From positions 171,192 to 235,191 of the forward strand of contig PHAG01000010.1 of assembly GCA_002841625.1 (NCBI GenBank): 64,000 nucleotides of DNA. Direction: 5' to 3'. The notes below the pieces were generated by a model. It was not told the origin of the DNA. It made no database searches and was given only the letters and a program-made list of their open reading frames with translations. Positions within the stretch are counted from its first letter, which is position 1. Each line of letters begins with the position of its first letter. The translations under genes were made by a program, and so were the position numbers. This document shows positions 9,020 through 17,598 of the stretch, piece after piece. The stretch comes from Firmicutes bacterium HGW-Firmicutes-1 (GTDB lineage Bacteria > Bacillota > Clostridia > Lachnospirales > Vallitaleaceae).

Positions 9020-10372
9020 ATGGTTAAAAATTATGTAATCGACACAAATGTAATGATTCATGATCCTGATTTTATGTACAAATTTAATGACAATAATATT
9101 ATTTTGCCAATATTGTGCATTGAAGAGCTAGACAATTTAAAAAAGAGAGAAGGTATTGTTGGATTTAATGCGAGAAATGTTGCGAAAGAGTTACAAATGC
9201 TAATGGGAGTCGGCGATATTTCAACCGGGATACTATTAGAAAATGGAGGCACATTAAGGGTTGAGCTCAATCATATGCAAACTGACTGGCTCCCTAACGG
9301 TATAGATATAAATAAAAATGATTCAAGAATTATTGCAGTAGTTAAGAACCTGCAAGAAGTAAACAAGAATATACAAACCATACTGGTTACAAAAGATGTT
9401 TATATGTCAATTAAAGCACGCTCTTTAGGTATCGATGTTCAAGACTACCAAAATGATAAGATTACAACAGATGATGTATATAAAGGATACATTGAACTAT
9501 TCCTGAATTCATCTCAAATAGATATGGTATATAATGGAGGATTGAAACCTCCTACAGATTTAGGAGAAGAAATTTATCCAAATGAATTCTTCCACATTAA
9601 GAGCATAGATAATGTAGGACATGAAGTATTAGCAAGATATGATGGTGATAAAATTGTACCATTAAAATATGCAAATGAAACTGCATGGGGATTGACACCT
9701 ATAAACAGAGAACAAAAAATGGCTTTTGAACTTTTAATGAATCCGGACATTCACTTTGTTTCCATTACAGGTGGGGCTGGTTCGGGTAAGACGATATTAG
9801 CTACTGCTACGGCACTACAAAATGTAATTGAAACAAACAAATATCGAAAGATTGTATTTGTAAGACCAGTCGTTGCAGCTGGGAATGACATTGGTTATTT
9901 GCCAGGAACTGAAATTGAAAAGTTAAAACCTTGGATGGGAAGTTTTTATGATGCGATAGAAAATTTAACTGATCTGAAAGAAACCAATGGTAGCAAAACA
10001 ACATACGGTAAACCAACCTTTACAGTAGATGACTTTATTGAACAATATAGACAAAGAGGTGTTATTGAAACAAAAACCTTTACCTATATGAGAGGGCGTA
10101 CTTTTACAAATTCACTTATTATAGTTGATGAAGCACAAGAAATGACACCACATCTAGCGAAATTAATGTTAACTAGGGCTGGAGAAAAATCAAAGTTTGT
10201 ATTCTTAGGTGATCCAAGCGATAACCAAATTGATAATCAGTATGTAGACTCAAAGTCAAATGGGTTAATTTATACGGTAGAAAAAATGAAACCGTTTAAC
10301 ATTACAGGGCATGTTAGTCTAAAACGTGTTGAAAGAAGTCCACTTGCTGAAATTGCTGAGAGTAATATGTAG
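9020..10372 (+). CDS. PhoH-family ATPase with N-terminal PIN domain
   Basis: This is a cytoplasmic PIN-PhoH2 type protein (YlaK-like in Bacillus), a family with RNA helicase/RNase activity. The PIN domain (about 1-140) shows conserved acidic residues in YVIDTNVMIHD, EELDNL, NDSRIIA and VTKDV. The PhoH ATPase (about 225-445) has Walker A GGAGSGKT at about residue 250, Walker B LIIVDEAQEM and the following FLGDPSDNQID. The frame is open upstream to 8861, but the ATG at 9020 has AAGGAGG at the right spacing and matches the family N terminus, giving 450 aa. A short leader ORF and hairpin precede it, and a terminator follows. Confidence 0.92.
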   Translation: MVKNYVIDTNVMIHDPDFMYKFNDNNIILPILCIEELDNLKKREGIVGFNARNVAKELQMLMGVGDISTGILLENGGTLRVELNHMQTDWLPNGIDINKNDSRIIAVVKNLQEVNKNIQTILVTKDVYMSIKARSLGIDVQDYQNDKITTDDVYKGYIELFLNSSQIDMVYNGGLKPPTDLGEEIYPNEFFHIKSIDNVGHEVLARYDGDKIVPLKYANETAWGLTPINREQKMAFELLMNPDIHFVSITGGAGSGKTILATATALQNVIETNKYRKIVFVRPVVAAGNDIGYLPGTEIEKLKPWMGSFYDAIENLTDLKETNGSKTTYGKPTFTVDDFIEQYRQRGVIETKTFTYMRGRTFTNSLIIVDEAQEMTPHLAKLMLTRAGEKSKFVFLGDPSDNQIDNQYVDSKSNGLIYTVEKMKPFNITGHVSLKRVERSPLAEIAESNM

Positions 10373-10400
10373 AAACAAATAGGTAGTTTAATAATAAGTA

Positions 10401-10428
10401 AAAATCCCCTTATTTGGGGATTTTTACT
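10401..10428 (+). terminator. Terminator after phoH-like gene
   Basis: AAAAATCCCC / GGGGATTTTT with an inner TTATTT loop, 28 bp after the stop; the T-run is TTTTTACTTT. Confidence 0.85.
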
Positions 10429-10538
10429 TTGAATAAAATTAGCCATGAAGTTGTCATTTATAGAATATAATGATAAAATAGTTGTATATTATTGGCTAAA
10501 CGCAAGACTAATTGTATTATGGGGAAGGAGATATTTCT

Positions 10539-12344
10539 TTGAAAAATTTAAGAAGTCAGTTCGGAGTGGTATTGATGGTTGTTCTAATACTAGCTGTCAT
10601 TTTTTCTGGGTGTGCAGATAAAGATAAGAGGGATAGCAAGAAAGATCAATCAAAAGAGAAAGAAGTGGTTACAAGTGAGGACATTGATGCAACAAGAGAA
10701 GCCTTTGATCAATATTGTGAAGCGCTTGCAAAAAGGATTATTGAAGATTCGCCATTAAATGCTACTTTTATGTATGGAGATTTAGAAAGTCGTGGGCTTG
10801 AAAGCTTGCTATATGAATTAGATGATGCAAGTATTGAAGCAACAGAGGCACAAATTGAAGATGCAAATAAGGTTTTAGAATATTTAAAAACTCTTGATAA
10901 GAAACATTTAACAACAGAACAAAAGAAAACCTATGAGATGTTAATATTTCAAAATAAAAGTATAGTGGCAGGAGAGGATTATATTTACTATTATAATGCC
11001 TTCCAACCATCTTCAGGTGTGCAAATTGATATACCCATCGATCTAATGCAAATCGAATTAGAATCTGAAAAGGAAGTTGTCGCATATATAGAAAGGATTA
11101 AGCAACTACCGAGATTATTTAAACAATTTATAGAGTATGAATATGAACGAGCAAATAAGGGGTTAACGCTCCCTGAAAATTTATATGAAACTGTATTAGA
11201 ACAAATGGATGAGCTATTAGTTGAACCAGAAAAATTTATATTGTATTTAAGCTTTTGTGATAGAGTGGATCTATTACAAAGTATTGACACCGCCCAAAAG
11301 GATAAGTATAAGGCGGAATTTTTAGAGATTGTTAAAAATGACATTTATCCAGTATATGACGAAATGAAGATAGCCTTAGAGGAAATAAAAACACTGACAA
11401 CAAATACGATGGGACTACCAGAGTGGGAAAATGGTCAAGAGTATTATGATTATCTAGTTAAGTATGGAACGTCGTATAATATAGATGCTGAAGATTTAAG
11501 GCAGTGGGCAGAAGACCGATTAGGCGAAGCCAGTTATGAAATTCAGCTATATTTCTCGAACCATCCAGAATTCGCAGAAAAAGAATTGTCAGAGATACTT
11601 CCACAAATCGGAAATATGGAAGAACTCTATAAAATGGAGGAACAATTCTTAGAAAAATCGTTTATGGACTATGGTATTGTTAGAGCATCAGAAAACAGGA
11701 TACCGCCCTATTTAGAAGAACATTTACCACCAGCATTTTATTTTCCTATTTCTATTGACGGAGAAGATTATGGGAATATGTATATGGCTGAGGAAGCCTT
11801 TAGCAATGTGAGCATGGAAACTTTTGAAATGGATATTCATGAAAATATTCCAGGTCATCATTTGTATTTTAGCGTTCTATATGGGAGTGATTTGCCATTA
11901 ATTCGCAAGGTATATGATTTTTTAGCATATACAGAAGGATGGGCTCAATATGTTCAGGGTAAAACTTATAGGTTTTCAGCAGAGGACGAAGAAACTGCAA
12001 GGTTTTGGGATAACTTTTTAGCCTTTAATGCAGCATATAGTGTTATCCTAGATATTGAAGTAAATTATGATGGAATGCCTAAGGAAGAAGCAATCAACAA
12101 GATGATAACATTTGGTTATGACAAAGAAGGAGCAGAATCTTCCTATAATAGAATGCTAGCGAATCCATGCGAGATGATTGACTATAACTATGGATCTTAT
12201 GTAATAGAAAAATACCTTAAAGAATGTATGAATAAACAAAAAGCGAACTTTAACATAAAAGAATTTCATGATTTAATATTACAAAATGCGGCATTACCAT
12301 TTACTTCTATGGATGATGTTATAGAAGAGTATCTTGAAAACTAA
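10539..12344 (+). CDS. DUF885 family lipoprotein, probable zinc metallopeptidase
   Basis: The N terminus is a lipoprotein signal with lipobox FSGC (Cys25), so the protein is anchored outside the membrane. The domain is DUF885, a zincin-like family: DIHENIPGHHLYF at about residue 433 (HExxPGHH metal site) and EGWAQYVQ about 30 residues later carry the conserved ligands. I chose TTG at 10539, which has AAGGAGA at 8 nt and gives a short basic N terminus (MKNLR); an upstream in-frame ATG at 10512 overlaps the binding site. Length is 601 aa. It is monocistronic. The substrate is unknown; peptidase activity is inferred from family motifs. Confidence 0.85.
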   Translation: MKNLRSQFGVVLMVVLILAVIFSGCADKDKRDSKKDQSKEKEVVTSEDIDATREAFDQYCEALAKRIIEDSPLNATFMYGDLESRGLESLLYELDDASIEATEAQIEDANKVLEYLKTLDKKHLTTEQKKTYEMLIFQNKSIVAGEDYIYYYNAFQPSSGVQIDIPIDLMQIELESEKEVVAYIERIKQLPRLFKQFIEYEYERANKGLTLPENLYETVLEQMDELLVEPEKFILYLSFCDRVDLLQSIDTAQKDKYKAEFLEIVKNDIYPVYDEMKIALEEIKTLTTNTMGLPEWENGQEYYDYLVKYGTSYNIDAEDLRQWAEDRLGEASYEIQLYFSNHPEFAEKELSEILPQIGNMEELYKMEEQFLEKSFMDYGIVRASENRIPPYLEEHLPPAFYFPISIDGEDYGNMYMAEEAFSNVSMETFEMDIHENIPGHHLYFSVLYGSDLPLIRKVYDFLAYTEGWAQYVQGKTYRFSAEDEETARFWDNFLAFNAAYSVILDIEVNYDGMPKEEAINKMITFGYDKEGAESSYNRMLANPCEMIDYNYGSYVIEKYLKECMNKQKANFNIKEFHDLILQNAALPFTSMDDVIEEYLEN

Positions 12345-12410
12345 AATTTTGCAGCTCAGAAACAGGTCTTCTTGTATATTGTTACAGGTTTGAGGCAGGC
12401 TATAATAGGA

Positions 12411-12438
12411 TTGTTATTTTATAGATATCTGTTATAAT
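12411..12438 (+). promoter_or_regulatory. Sigma-A promoter for mtnN
   Basis: TTGTTA at 12411-12416 and a perfect TATAAT at 12433-12438 are 16 bp apart, 40 bp before the start codon. Confidence 0.55.
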
Positions 12439-12478
12439 ATACATATAGAAATAGTATTGTAATAAGGAGGAGTAAGAT

Positions 12479-13177
12479 ATGGGAAAGATTGGAATTATAG
12501 GTGCGATGGAAGAAGAAGTTTTGGCGTTACGTGAGAAACTGAAGGTGACTGATGTTAGAAGTATTGCTTCTTTAGAATTCTATGTTGGTACTCTCCATGG
12601 TAAAGAAATTGTTTTAGTCAAGGCAGGAATAGGTAAGGTAAATGCTGCCATTTGTACACAATTATTGATAGATTGTTTTCATATAGATTCGGTTATTAAT
12701 ACAGGAGTTGCAGGAGCACTAAGTGATGAGTTGAATATTGGTGATATTGTCATTTCGGTGGATGCAATTCAACACGACATGGATGCAACGGGATTTGGGT
12801 ATGAAAAAGGTGTTATTCCTAGAATGGAAGAAAGTGTATTCAAAGCAGACAAGAGGCTAGTTCATATTGCGGAAAAAGCCAGTGAGGTACTAAGTGTTAA
12901 TACAAACATTTTCACAAAGAGAATTGTTAGCGGTGATCAATTTATATCAGATCCTGAAAAGAAAAAAGAGCTTATAAAAGAATTCAGTGGTTTTTGTACT
13001 GAAATGGAAGGTGCAGCCATTGCGCATGCTTGCTATGTCAACAAAATACCGTTTGTAATTATAAGGTCTATTTCAGATAAGGCTGATGACTCAGCAGAAG
13101 TAAACTTTTCCCAATTTACGCAACTAGCAGCTGCTAATTCGTGTAAAATGATAGAGAAAATGGTCGATATTATGTAA
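12479..13177 (+). CDS. mtnN: 5'-methylthioadenosine/S-adenosylhomocysteine nucleosidase
   Basis: The enzyme hydrolyses MTA and SAH (and 5'-deoxyadenosine made by radical SAM enzymes) to adenine and a thiosugar in the cytosol. Family motifs are all present: IGIIGAMEEEV at the N terminus with the catalytic Glu, VNTGVAGAL, EMEGAAIAHACY with substrate-binding Met-Glu, and RSISDKAD with the catalytic Asp. Length (232 aa) is exactly typical. The ATG follows AAGGAGGAG. The window holds five radical SAM proteins, so removal of 5'-deoxyadenosine is relevant, but this is a housekeeping gene. Confidence 0.95.
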   Translation: MGKIGIIGAMEEEVLALREKLKVTDVRSIASLEFYVGTLHGKEIVLVKAGIGKVNAAICTQLLIDCFHIDSVINTGVAGALSDELNIGDIVISVDAIQHDMDATGFGYEKGVIPRMEESVFKADKRLVHIAEKASEVLSVNTNIFTKRIVSGDQFISDPEKKKELIKEFSGFCTEMEGAAIAHACYVNKIPFVIIRSISDKADDSAEVNFSQFTQLAAANSCKMIEKMVDIM

Positions 13178-13271
13178 AAATAATTTATCATTTACTTCCC
13201 TATCTCAACAAAATAGAACAAGGCTTAAGGTGTATAATAGCCCTATATATTGTTGAAGGGGAGGAATTAGA

Positions 13272-14000
13272 ATGACAGAAATAATTAATGGTGTTGTTGG
13301 TACCATTATACTATTTATATTTGTGATTGGAATTTTTTGTAACTATGTTGTTAAGAAGAAGTATGATAAAATGTTTGCGACCATGAAAAATAAAGGTCAA
13401 GACAAGAATCTGCTCATTATCGAAAGAGATTATCGTCATGGTTACTTGAAAGATCGAGTCGAACGTATTAAGGTATTTGTAGAAAAAGAATACTATGAAA
13501 TTAAACTATGTAACATACCATTATATGCCTTTGAAGATTTTACGATTAGTGCGGTGTATTTCGCAGCATTACTAGGATTAACATTTACAGTTATTTTAGT
13601 TGCACTTCCGCAGGTTAATCTCTACGACCGCATGTTACATATATTCTTTTTAAGTATTGAAGGGCTTTTGCTTGGAACGATTTTAATGGTATTTAGGACT
13701 ATCCTAGGGATCAACGCACAAAGAGATATTTTTAAGGTGAATCTATGCAATTATTTAGAAAATGAACTTGAACTATTTGATGAGGCTGAAAAAGATGATG
13801 AAGGCAATTTGTTTTTACAAAAAATTAATATTGAGGATACAAAGAGTCAAGAATGTGCTGAGAGTAGTGGTCAAAATACTGAATTTGGCAGCAGCGTTGT
13901 TTTCGATTTTTCTGACAGTAGACAATATGAGACAAAAAGCGTAGAAAATGATTTTGATGAAAGAGCCTTGTTACAGGTGTTGGAAGAAATATTGGGATAA
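13272..14000 (+). CDS. Hypothetical membrane protein, 242 aa
   Basis: I do not recognise a family. Visible features: a transmembrane helix at about residues 7-27, a basic cytoplasmic stretch (KKKYDKMFATMKNKGQDK), two further helices near 93-112 and 123-143, and an acidic low-complexity C-terminal tail of about 90 residues ending in DERALLQVLEEILG. The ATG follows GGGGAGG. A terminator hairpin follows directly, so it is transcribed alone or with mtnN. Confidence 0.7.
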   Translation: MTEIINGVVGTIILFIFVIGIFCNYVVKKKYDKMFATMKNKGQDKNLLIIERDYRHGYLKDRVERIKVFVEKEYYEIKLCNIPLYAFEDFTISAVYFAALLGLTFTVILVALPQVNLYDRMLHIFFLSIEGLLLGTILMVFRTILGINAQRDIFKVNLCNYLENELELFDEAEKDDEGNLFLQKINIEDTKSQECAESSGQNTEFGSSVVFDFSDSRQYETKSVENDFDERALLQVLEEILG

Positions 14001-14019
14001 AAGTTAATTTGTTAAAAGG

Positions 14020-14046
14020 GAGCATCGTTAAAGGTGTTCTTTTTTT
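14020..14046 (+). terminator. Terminator after the hypothetical membrane protein
   Basis: GAGCATC (14020-14026) pairs with GGTGTTC (14033-14039), allowing G-U pairs, followed by TTTTTTT. A very similar hairpin recurs at 14241-14267. Confidence 0.7.
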
Positions 14047-14053
14047 GGTTGTC

Positions 14054-14195
14054 GACAAAAGCATTTTTTCTGATAGGTGTGTACTAATTCTTGGCAGTAA
14101 GTGTTCATTTTTCTGGCCTTACCCTTCGGCCGGTCTGACGAAAAATGAACACTTACTGCCTTTTGTATTCATCTAGAAGAAAAAATGCTTTTGTC
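14054..14195. repeat. 142-bp nested perfect inverted-repeat element
   Basis: Outer arms at 14054-14071 and 14178-14195 are perfect 18-bp inverted repeats. Inside them, arms at 14093-14113 and 14140-14160 are perfect 21-bp inverted repeats around a GC-richer 26-nt loop with its own GGCC...GGCC stem. It sits between two near-identical terminator hairpins. A MITE-like insertion or a very strong bidirectional terminator are the simplest readings. No gene is inside. Confidence 0.8.
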
Positions 14196-14240
14196 TCTGT
14201 TTCGTAATTGATAAATAATTAAAATGTCAACAACCTGAAA

Positions 14241-14267
14241 GGAGCATCTTTACGATGTTCCTTTTTT
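14241..14267 (+). terminator. Second copy of the terminator hairpin
   Basis: GGAGCATC (14241-14248) pairs with GATGTTCC (14254-14261), followed by TTTTTT. It resembles 14020-14046 in sequence and in a preceding gtnaan...aaa context, as if the hairpin had been duplicated around the palindromic element. Confidence 0.6.
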
Positions 14268-14320
14268 GATATAGTTTAACCGATGTGCAAGCGAAGATCG
14301 CATTCGGTTACGAAACCATA

Positions 14321-14348
14321 GCGAATGCGGAGGTTTTGTAACATTGAC
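14321..14348 (+). repeat. Dispersed 28-bp motif, copy A
   Basis: Reads GCGAATGCGGAGG, then TTTTGTAACATTGAC. It is 27/28 identical to 40422-40449 and resembles 55756-55774. The GGAGG is followed after 10 nt by TTG, which opens a 14-codon frame here (14344-14388). Upstream, 14299-14316 has sequence complementary to both halves of the motif. Confidence 0.7.
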
Positions 14349-14417
14349 TTTAATTTATCTTCTTGCATACGAAGAAGGTTTTGGATAAGGGGGTGGAATT
14401 TAGGAGACATTATATAG

Positions 14418-14456
14418 GAACAAATGTTTGCAATAGGAACAAATGTTTGGTATAAT
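14418..14456 (+). promoter_or_regulatory. SOS-type promoter: two LexA-like boxes over a sigma-A promoter
   Basis: GAACAAATGTTT occurs at 14418-14429 and again at 14437-14448. Both match the Gram-positive LexA box core GAAC-RNRY-GTTY. The promoter TTGCAA (14428-14433), 17-bp spacer, TATAAT (14451-14456) is covered: box 1 touches the -35 and box 2 fills the spacer. It drives the two DNA-repair-family genes that follow. Confidence 0.75.
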
Positions 14457-14486
14457 GGGGATATAGTATATAAGGAGGTGGTTGGG

Positions 14487-15764
14487 GTGTTAGATACTAG
14501 CATTATGGAGAAGCTTACTGTGTTAACTGAGTCGGCTAAGTATGACGTATCGTGTGCCTCTAGTGGTATTGAGAAAAGGAATAAGGGAGGCATTGGTAAT
14601 TCTACGGCAGCGGGTATTTGTCATACTTGGGCAGCGGATGGCAGATGTGTTTCGTTGCTAAAGACACTATTAACAAATGATTGTATTTTTGATTGCGCTT
14701 ACTGTGCAAACAGATCGAGTAATGATATTAAAAGAGTTAGTTTTACGGCGGAAGAGATTGCTACTTTGGTAATTGAGTTTTATAGAAGAAATTATATAGA
14801 GGGACTCTTTTTGAGTTCGGCTATTGAGGTGAGTCCAAATGCAACTATGGAGAAGATTATTCAGACTTTAAAAATACTGAGGAATAGAGAAAGATTTTAT
14901 GGGTATATTCATGTAAAAGCTATTCCAGGAGCTGATCCGGAGCTTATTCGACAGGCCGGTGAGCTTGCAGACCGTATGAGTGTTAATATTGAGCTTCCGA
15001 CGGAAGAAAGTCTTAAGCTGCTAGCGCCCCAGAAGAGTCCTAAGAAGCTTTTTTTACCTATGGCACAGATAAAAAAGGGAATAGATGAAGTGAAAGAGGA
15101 AAGTGGAAAATATAAATATGCGCCAAAATTCGTACCAGCTGGACAATCAACGCAAATGATTGTGGGAGCTACTGCGGATAGTGATAGAAGTATTTTATTT
15201 GCTGCAGAGAATTTATATAAAACTTTTAGTTTAAAAAGAGTATATTATTCAGCATATGTACCTGTCAATGCGGGAGCAAACTTACCAGCGATTCAAACCG
15301 CCCCCCCACTTCTGAGAGAACATAGGCTATATCAAGCAGATTGGTTATTGCGATTTTATAAATTTGAAGCAAATGAATTGTTAAGTGAACAAGAAATGAA
15401 TTTTGATTTAGACTATGATCCAAAAATGAATTGGGCATTTCGGAATTTAGATAAATTCCCAATCGAGATTAATCTTGCTGACTATGCATTGTTACTTAGA
15501 ATTCCTGGGGTAGGGGTACAATCTGCTCGAAGAATTGTGCATCAAAGAAAGATTTCACCGATAAAGTATGAGGATCTGAAGAAGTTGGGAATTGTAATGA
15601 AGAGAGCAAGATATTTTATTGTTTGCGGGGGAAAGTATTTTGGCGAGAAGAATTTAGAAGTTGAGGGTCTTAAGAGAATTATGAATCCAAAGCCAAATTA
15701 TGAACAATTATCTTTGTTTAACCTAACAAAGGAAACTTCCTTCCTTTCTATGAGCATGAGGTGA
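14487..15764 (+). CDS. Putative DNA modification/repair radical SAM protein
   Basis: A radical SAM enzyme of the family found linked to a uracil-DNA-glycosylase-like partner (TIGR03916-type). The 4Fe-4S motif CIFDCAYC sits at about residue 65, followed by CANRSSND. The C-terminal part has a helix-hairpin-helix (LLRIPGVGVQSARRIV) at about 338-355, typical of DNA-binding proteins. The reaction is not known. I chose the GTG at 14487, which follows AAGGAGGTGG; an in-frame upstream ATG (14424) lies over the LexA boxes and cannot be the start. The next gene begins 6 bp after its stop. The LexA-like control region supports a role in DNA damage. Confidence 0.87.
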   Translation: MLDTSIMEKLTVLTESAKYDVSCASSGIEKRNKGGIGNSTAAGICHTWAADGRCVSLLKTLLTNDCIFDCAYCANRSSNDIKRVSFTAEEIATLVIEFYRRNYIEGLFLSSAIEVSPNATMEKIIQTLKILRNRERFYGYIHVKAIPGADPELIRQAGELADRMSVNIELPTEESLKLLAPQKSPKKLFLPMAQIKKGIDEVKEESGKYKYAPKFVPAGQSTQMIVGATADSDRSILFAAENLYKTFSLKRVYYSAYVPVNAGANLPAIQTAPPLLREHRLYQADWLLRFYKFEANELLSEQEMNFDLDYDPKMNWAFRNLDKFPIEINLADYALLLRIPGVGVQSARRIVHQRKISPIKYEDLKKLGIVMKRARYFIVCGGKYFGEKNLEVEGLKRIMNPKPNYEQLSLFNLTKETSFLSMSMR

Positions 15765-15769
15765 TATAT

Positions 15770-16510
15770 ATGATCTATTTACATGATGGTTTATTTGATG
15801 GATTTTTAACGTGTATATATCAACATTACTATGGACAGAAGGCTTCAGGAATATTTGATGTAAATATGTATACACCCTGTCTTTTTGATGAGGTCATTGC
15901 CATTGAGACGGATACTGAAAAAGCGAGAAAGGTTTATGATAGTATTTTCGCAAAGCTTTCAGAGGAAGTTTATTGGACTGTTTTTTATACGTTTTTATCT
16001 AACAATCCCAACAAAGATTGTTATTTACTACAGTATCTGATTACAGCCTTTAAGATGGGACAATCCATTTGTTTATTGCATTCACATGATGTCACCTATC
16101 CAGTTAAGCGCCTTAGTAAAAAGGTAATGGGAGAAAGTCATCGATTTTTGGGGATTCTTAGATTTTCAGATGTTGGTAACTGTCTCTATGCTCGAATTGA
16201 ACCAGAAAATGATATTTTAATGTTATTATCCGACCATTTTGTAGATAGATTTAAAAACGAACGTTTTATAATTCATGACATTAAGAGGGGAAAAGCAATT
16301 ATTTCAAATCAGGGACAGTGGGTAATAACAGACTTTGAGTTGAATGAAAAAATTATATATGGAGAAAAAGAGCTTTTATTTCAAGGACTTTGGAAAAAGT
16401 ATTTTCAAAGTATTGGTATAGAATCACGTATAAACCCGAAATTGCAGCAGCAATTTGTACCACTAAAATACCGAAAACATGTAGTAGAATTTCACTCAGA
16501 TAGTAAATGA
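15770..16510 (+). CDS. DUF4130 family putative DNA repair protein
   Basis: This is the usual partner of the preceding radical SAM protein (TIGR03915/DUF4130 type, related in some fusions to uracil-DNA glycosylase). It opens MIYLHDGLFDGFLTCIYQ, and the central YPVKRLSKKVMGESHRFLGILRF...LYARIEPENDI block is characteristic. The start is ATG at 15770 after GAGGTG; an in-frame GTG at 15761 overlaps the upstream gene. Length 246 aa. It shares the LexA-boxed promoter with its neighbour. Activity is not established. Confidence 0.85.
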   Translation: MIYLHDGLFDGFLTCIYQHYYGQKASGIFDVNMYTPCLFDEVIAIETDTEKARKVYDSIFAKLSEEVYWTVFYTFLSNNPNKDCYLLQYLITAFKMGQSICLLHSHDVTYPVKRLSKKVMGESHRFLGILRFSDVGNCLYARIEPENDILMLLSDHFVDRFKNERFIIHDIKRGKAIISNQGQWVITDFELNEKIIYGEKELLFQGLWKKYFQSIGIESRINPKLQQQFVPLKYRKHVVEFHSDSK

Positions 16511-16520
16511 TGGGTTTTTA

Positions 16521-16557
16521 AATAAAAAAGGAGCACCGTAGCTTACGCTAGGTGCTA
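16521..16557 (-). terminator. Terminator for the minus-strand activase gene
   Basis: AGCACC-TAGC pairs with GCTA-GGTGCT around a TTAC loop. On the minus strand it is followed by TCCTTTTTTATT, so it ends leftward transcripts. It is about 220 bp beyond the activase stop; 16558-16777 holds no gene that I can see. Confidence 0.65.
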
Positions 16558-16777
16558 TTGTAAAGGATGAGGGGGAGAGTATTTAATATGTAAGAGGTAA
16601 CTAATTCTTACTGACATATCATAAAACAAAAGTGTGTACAAAGTGTGTAGAATATGTGAACAATATGTTAACAATGAATATTTCTTGGAGTTTTATGTTG
16701 AATGTAATACTTTTTTAACATTTTGTAAAGATTTGGTATTGTTTTAGTCAGTAATTCGGTACAAATTTTGCTGTTTT

Positions 16778-17467
16778 TTAAGCCCTTATATCAACCATGG
16801 AAAAAAATGGAGATATTATGTCCTTTATTTCCTCTAATTCTTCATTTGAATAGGCAGTAAATATTTCTGGAGTTAACTGGTAGTTACTTGGTTTATATTG
16901 TTGCAAGACATATTTTTTAGAACCACTTAACCATTTACCAATCAATTCTAAATCTTCAAGCGTATGAAACTCTTTTACTACAGTTGTCCTAAATTCATAG
17001 GATATGTTGCTTTCCTTTAACAAATTTATTGTTACTTCAATACGATTTACTTGTTCAGTCGTAATTCCTGATGTAAGCGGGTATTTTAGTTTGGAATTTT
17101 TAATATCCATGGCTACATAATCCAGTAGATTTCGTTGAAATGCACTTTCCACTATGTTAGGCATTAGTCCATTTGTATCTAGCTTTATTTTGTAGCCAAT
17201 ATTTTTAACTTCTTTTAGAAAGTCTAATAAATCCGCGTGGAGGGTGGGCTCTCCACCTGTAATACAAACGGCTTCATGGGTATTTTTCCTGGTTTTTAAA
17301 AAATCCAAAAGGGTATTTATCGACATTAAATCTGAAAGGTTATTTAATACTAGGTCACGGTTATGACAAAAGGGACAACGCATATTACAACCACCAACAA
17401 ATATTGTCGATGCAATTTGTTCAGGATAATCCACTAAGGATGTTTTTATTAAGCCTTTGATTTGCAT
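16778..17467 (-). CDS. Anaerobic ribonucleotide reductase activating protein (NrdG2-type radical SAM)
   Basis: A small radical SAM activase that makes the glycyl radical on class III ribonucleotide reductase in anaerobes. It opens IKGLIKTSLVDYPEQIASTI and carries GGCNMRCPFCHN (CxxxCxxC) at about residues 28-35, then TGGEPTLH and DTNG. The length of 229 aa matches the NrdG2 group rather than pyruvate-formate-lyase activases. The ATG follows GGAGG on the minus strand. No nrdD lies beside it, so the partner is elsewhere and the substrate assignment rests on family alone. Confidence 0.82.
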   Translation of the reverse strand: MQIKGLIKTSLVDYPEQIASTIFVGGCNMRCPFCHNRDLVLNNLSDLMSINTLLDFLKTRKNTHEAVCITGGEPTLHADLLDFLKEVKNIGYKIKLDTNGLMPNIVESAFQRNLLDYVAMDIKNSKLKYPLTSGITTEQVNRIEVTINLLKESNISYEFRTTVVKEFHTLEDLELIGKWLSGSKKYVLQQYKPSNYQLTPEIFTAYSNEELEEIKDIISPFFSMVDIRA

Positions 17468-17598
17468 GACAGCCTCCAGAAGTCTTCTTGATTTTTATTC
17501 GAAAAAATGATAATCTCATTATAGCATGACTATGCGTTAAATAATAAGATAAACTTTTAAAAACAATCCTTCTGAATATATATGAAAGAGGTGCAAAT

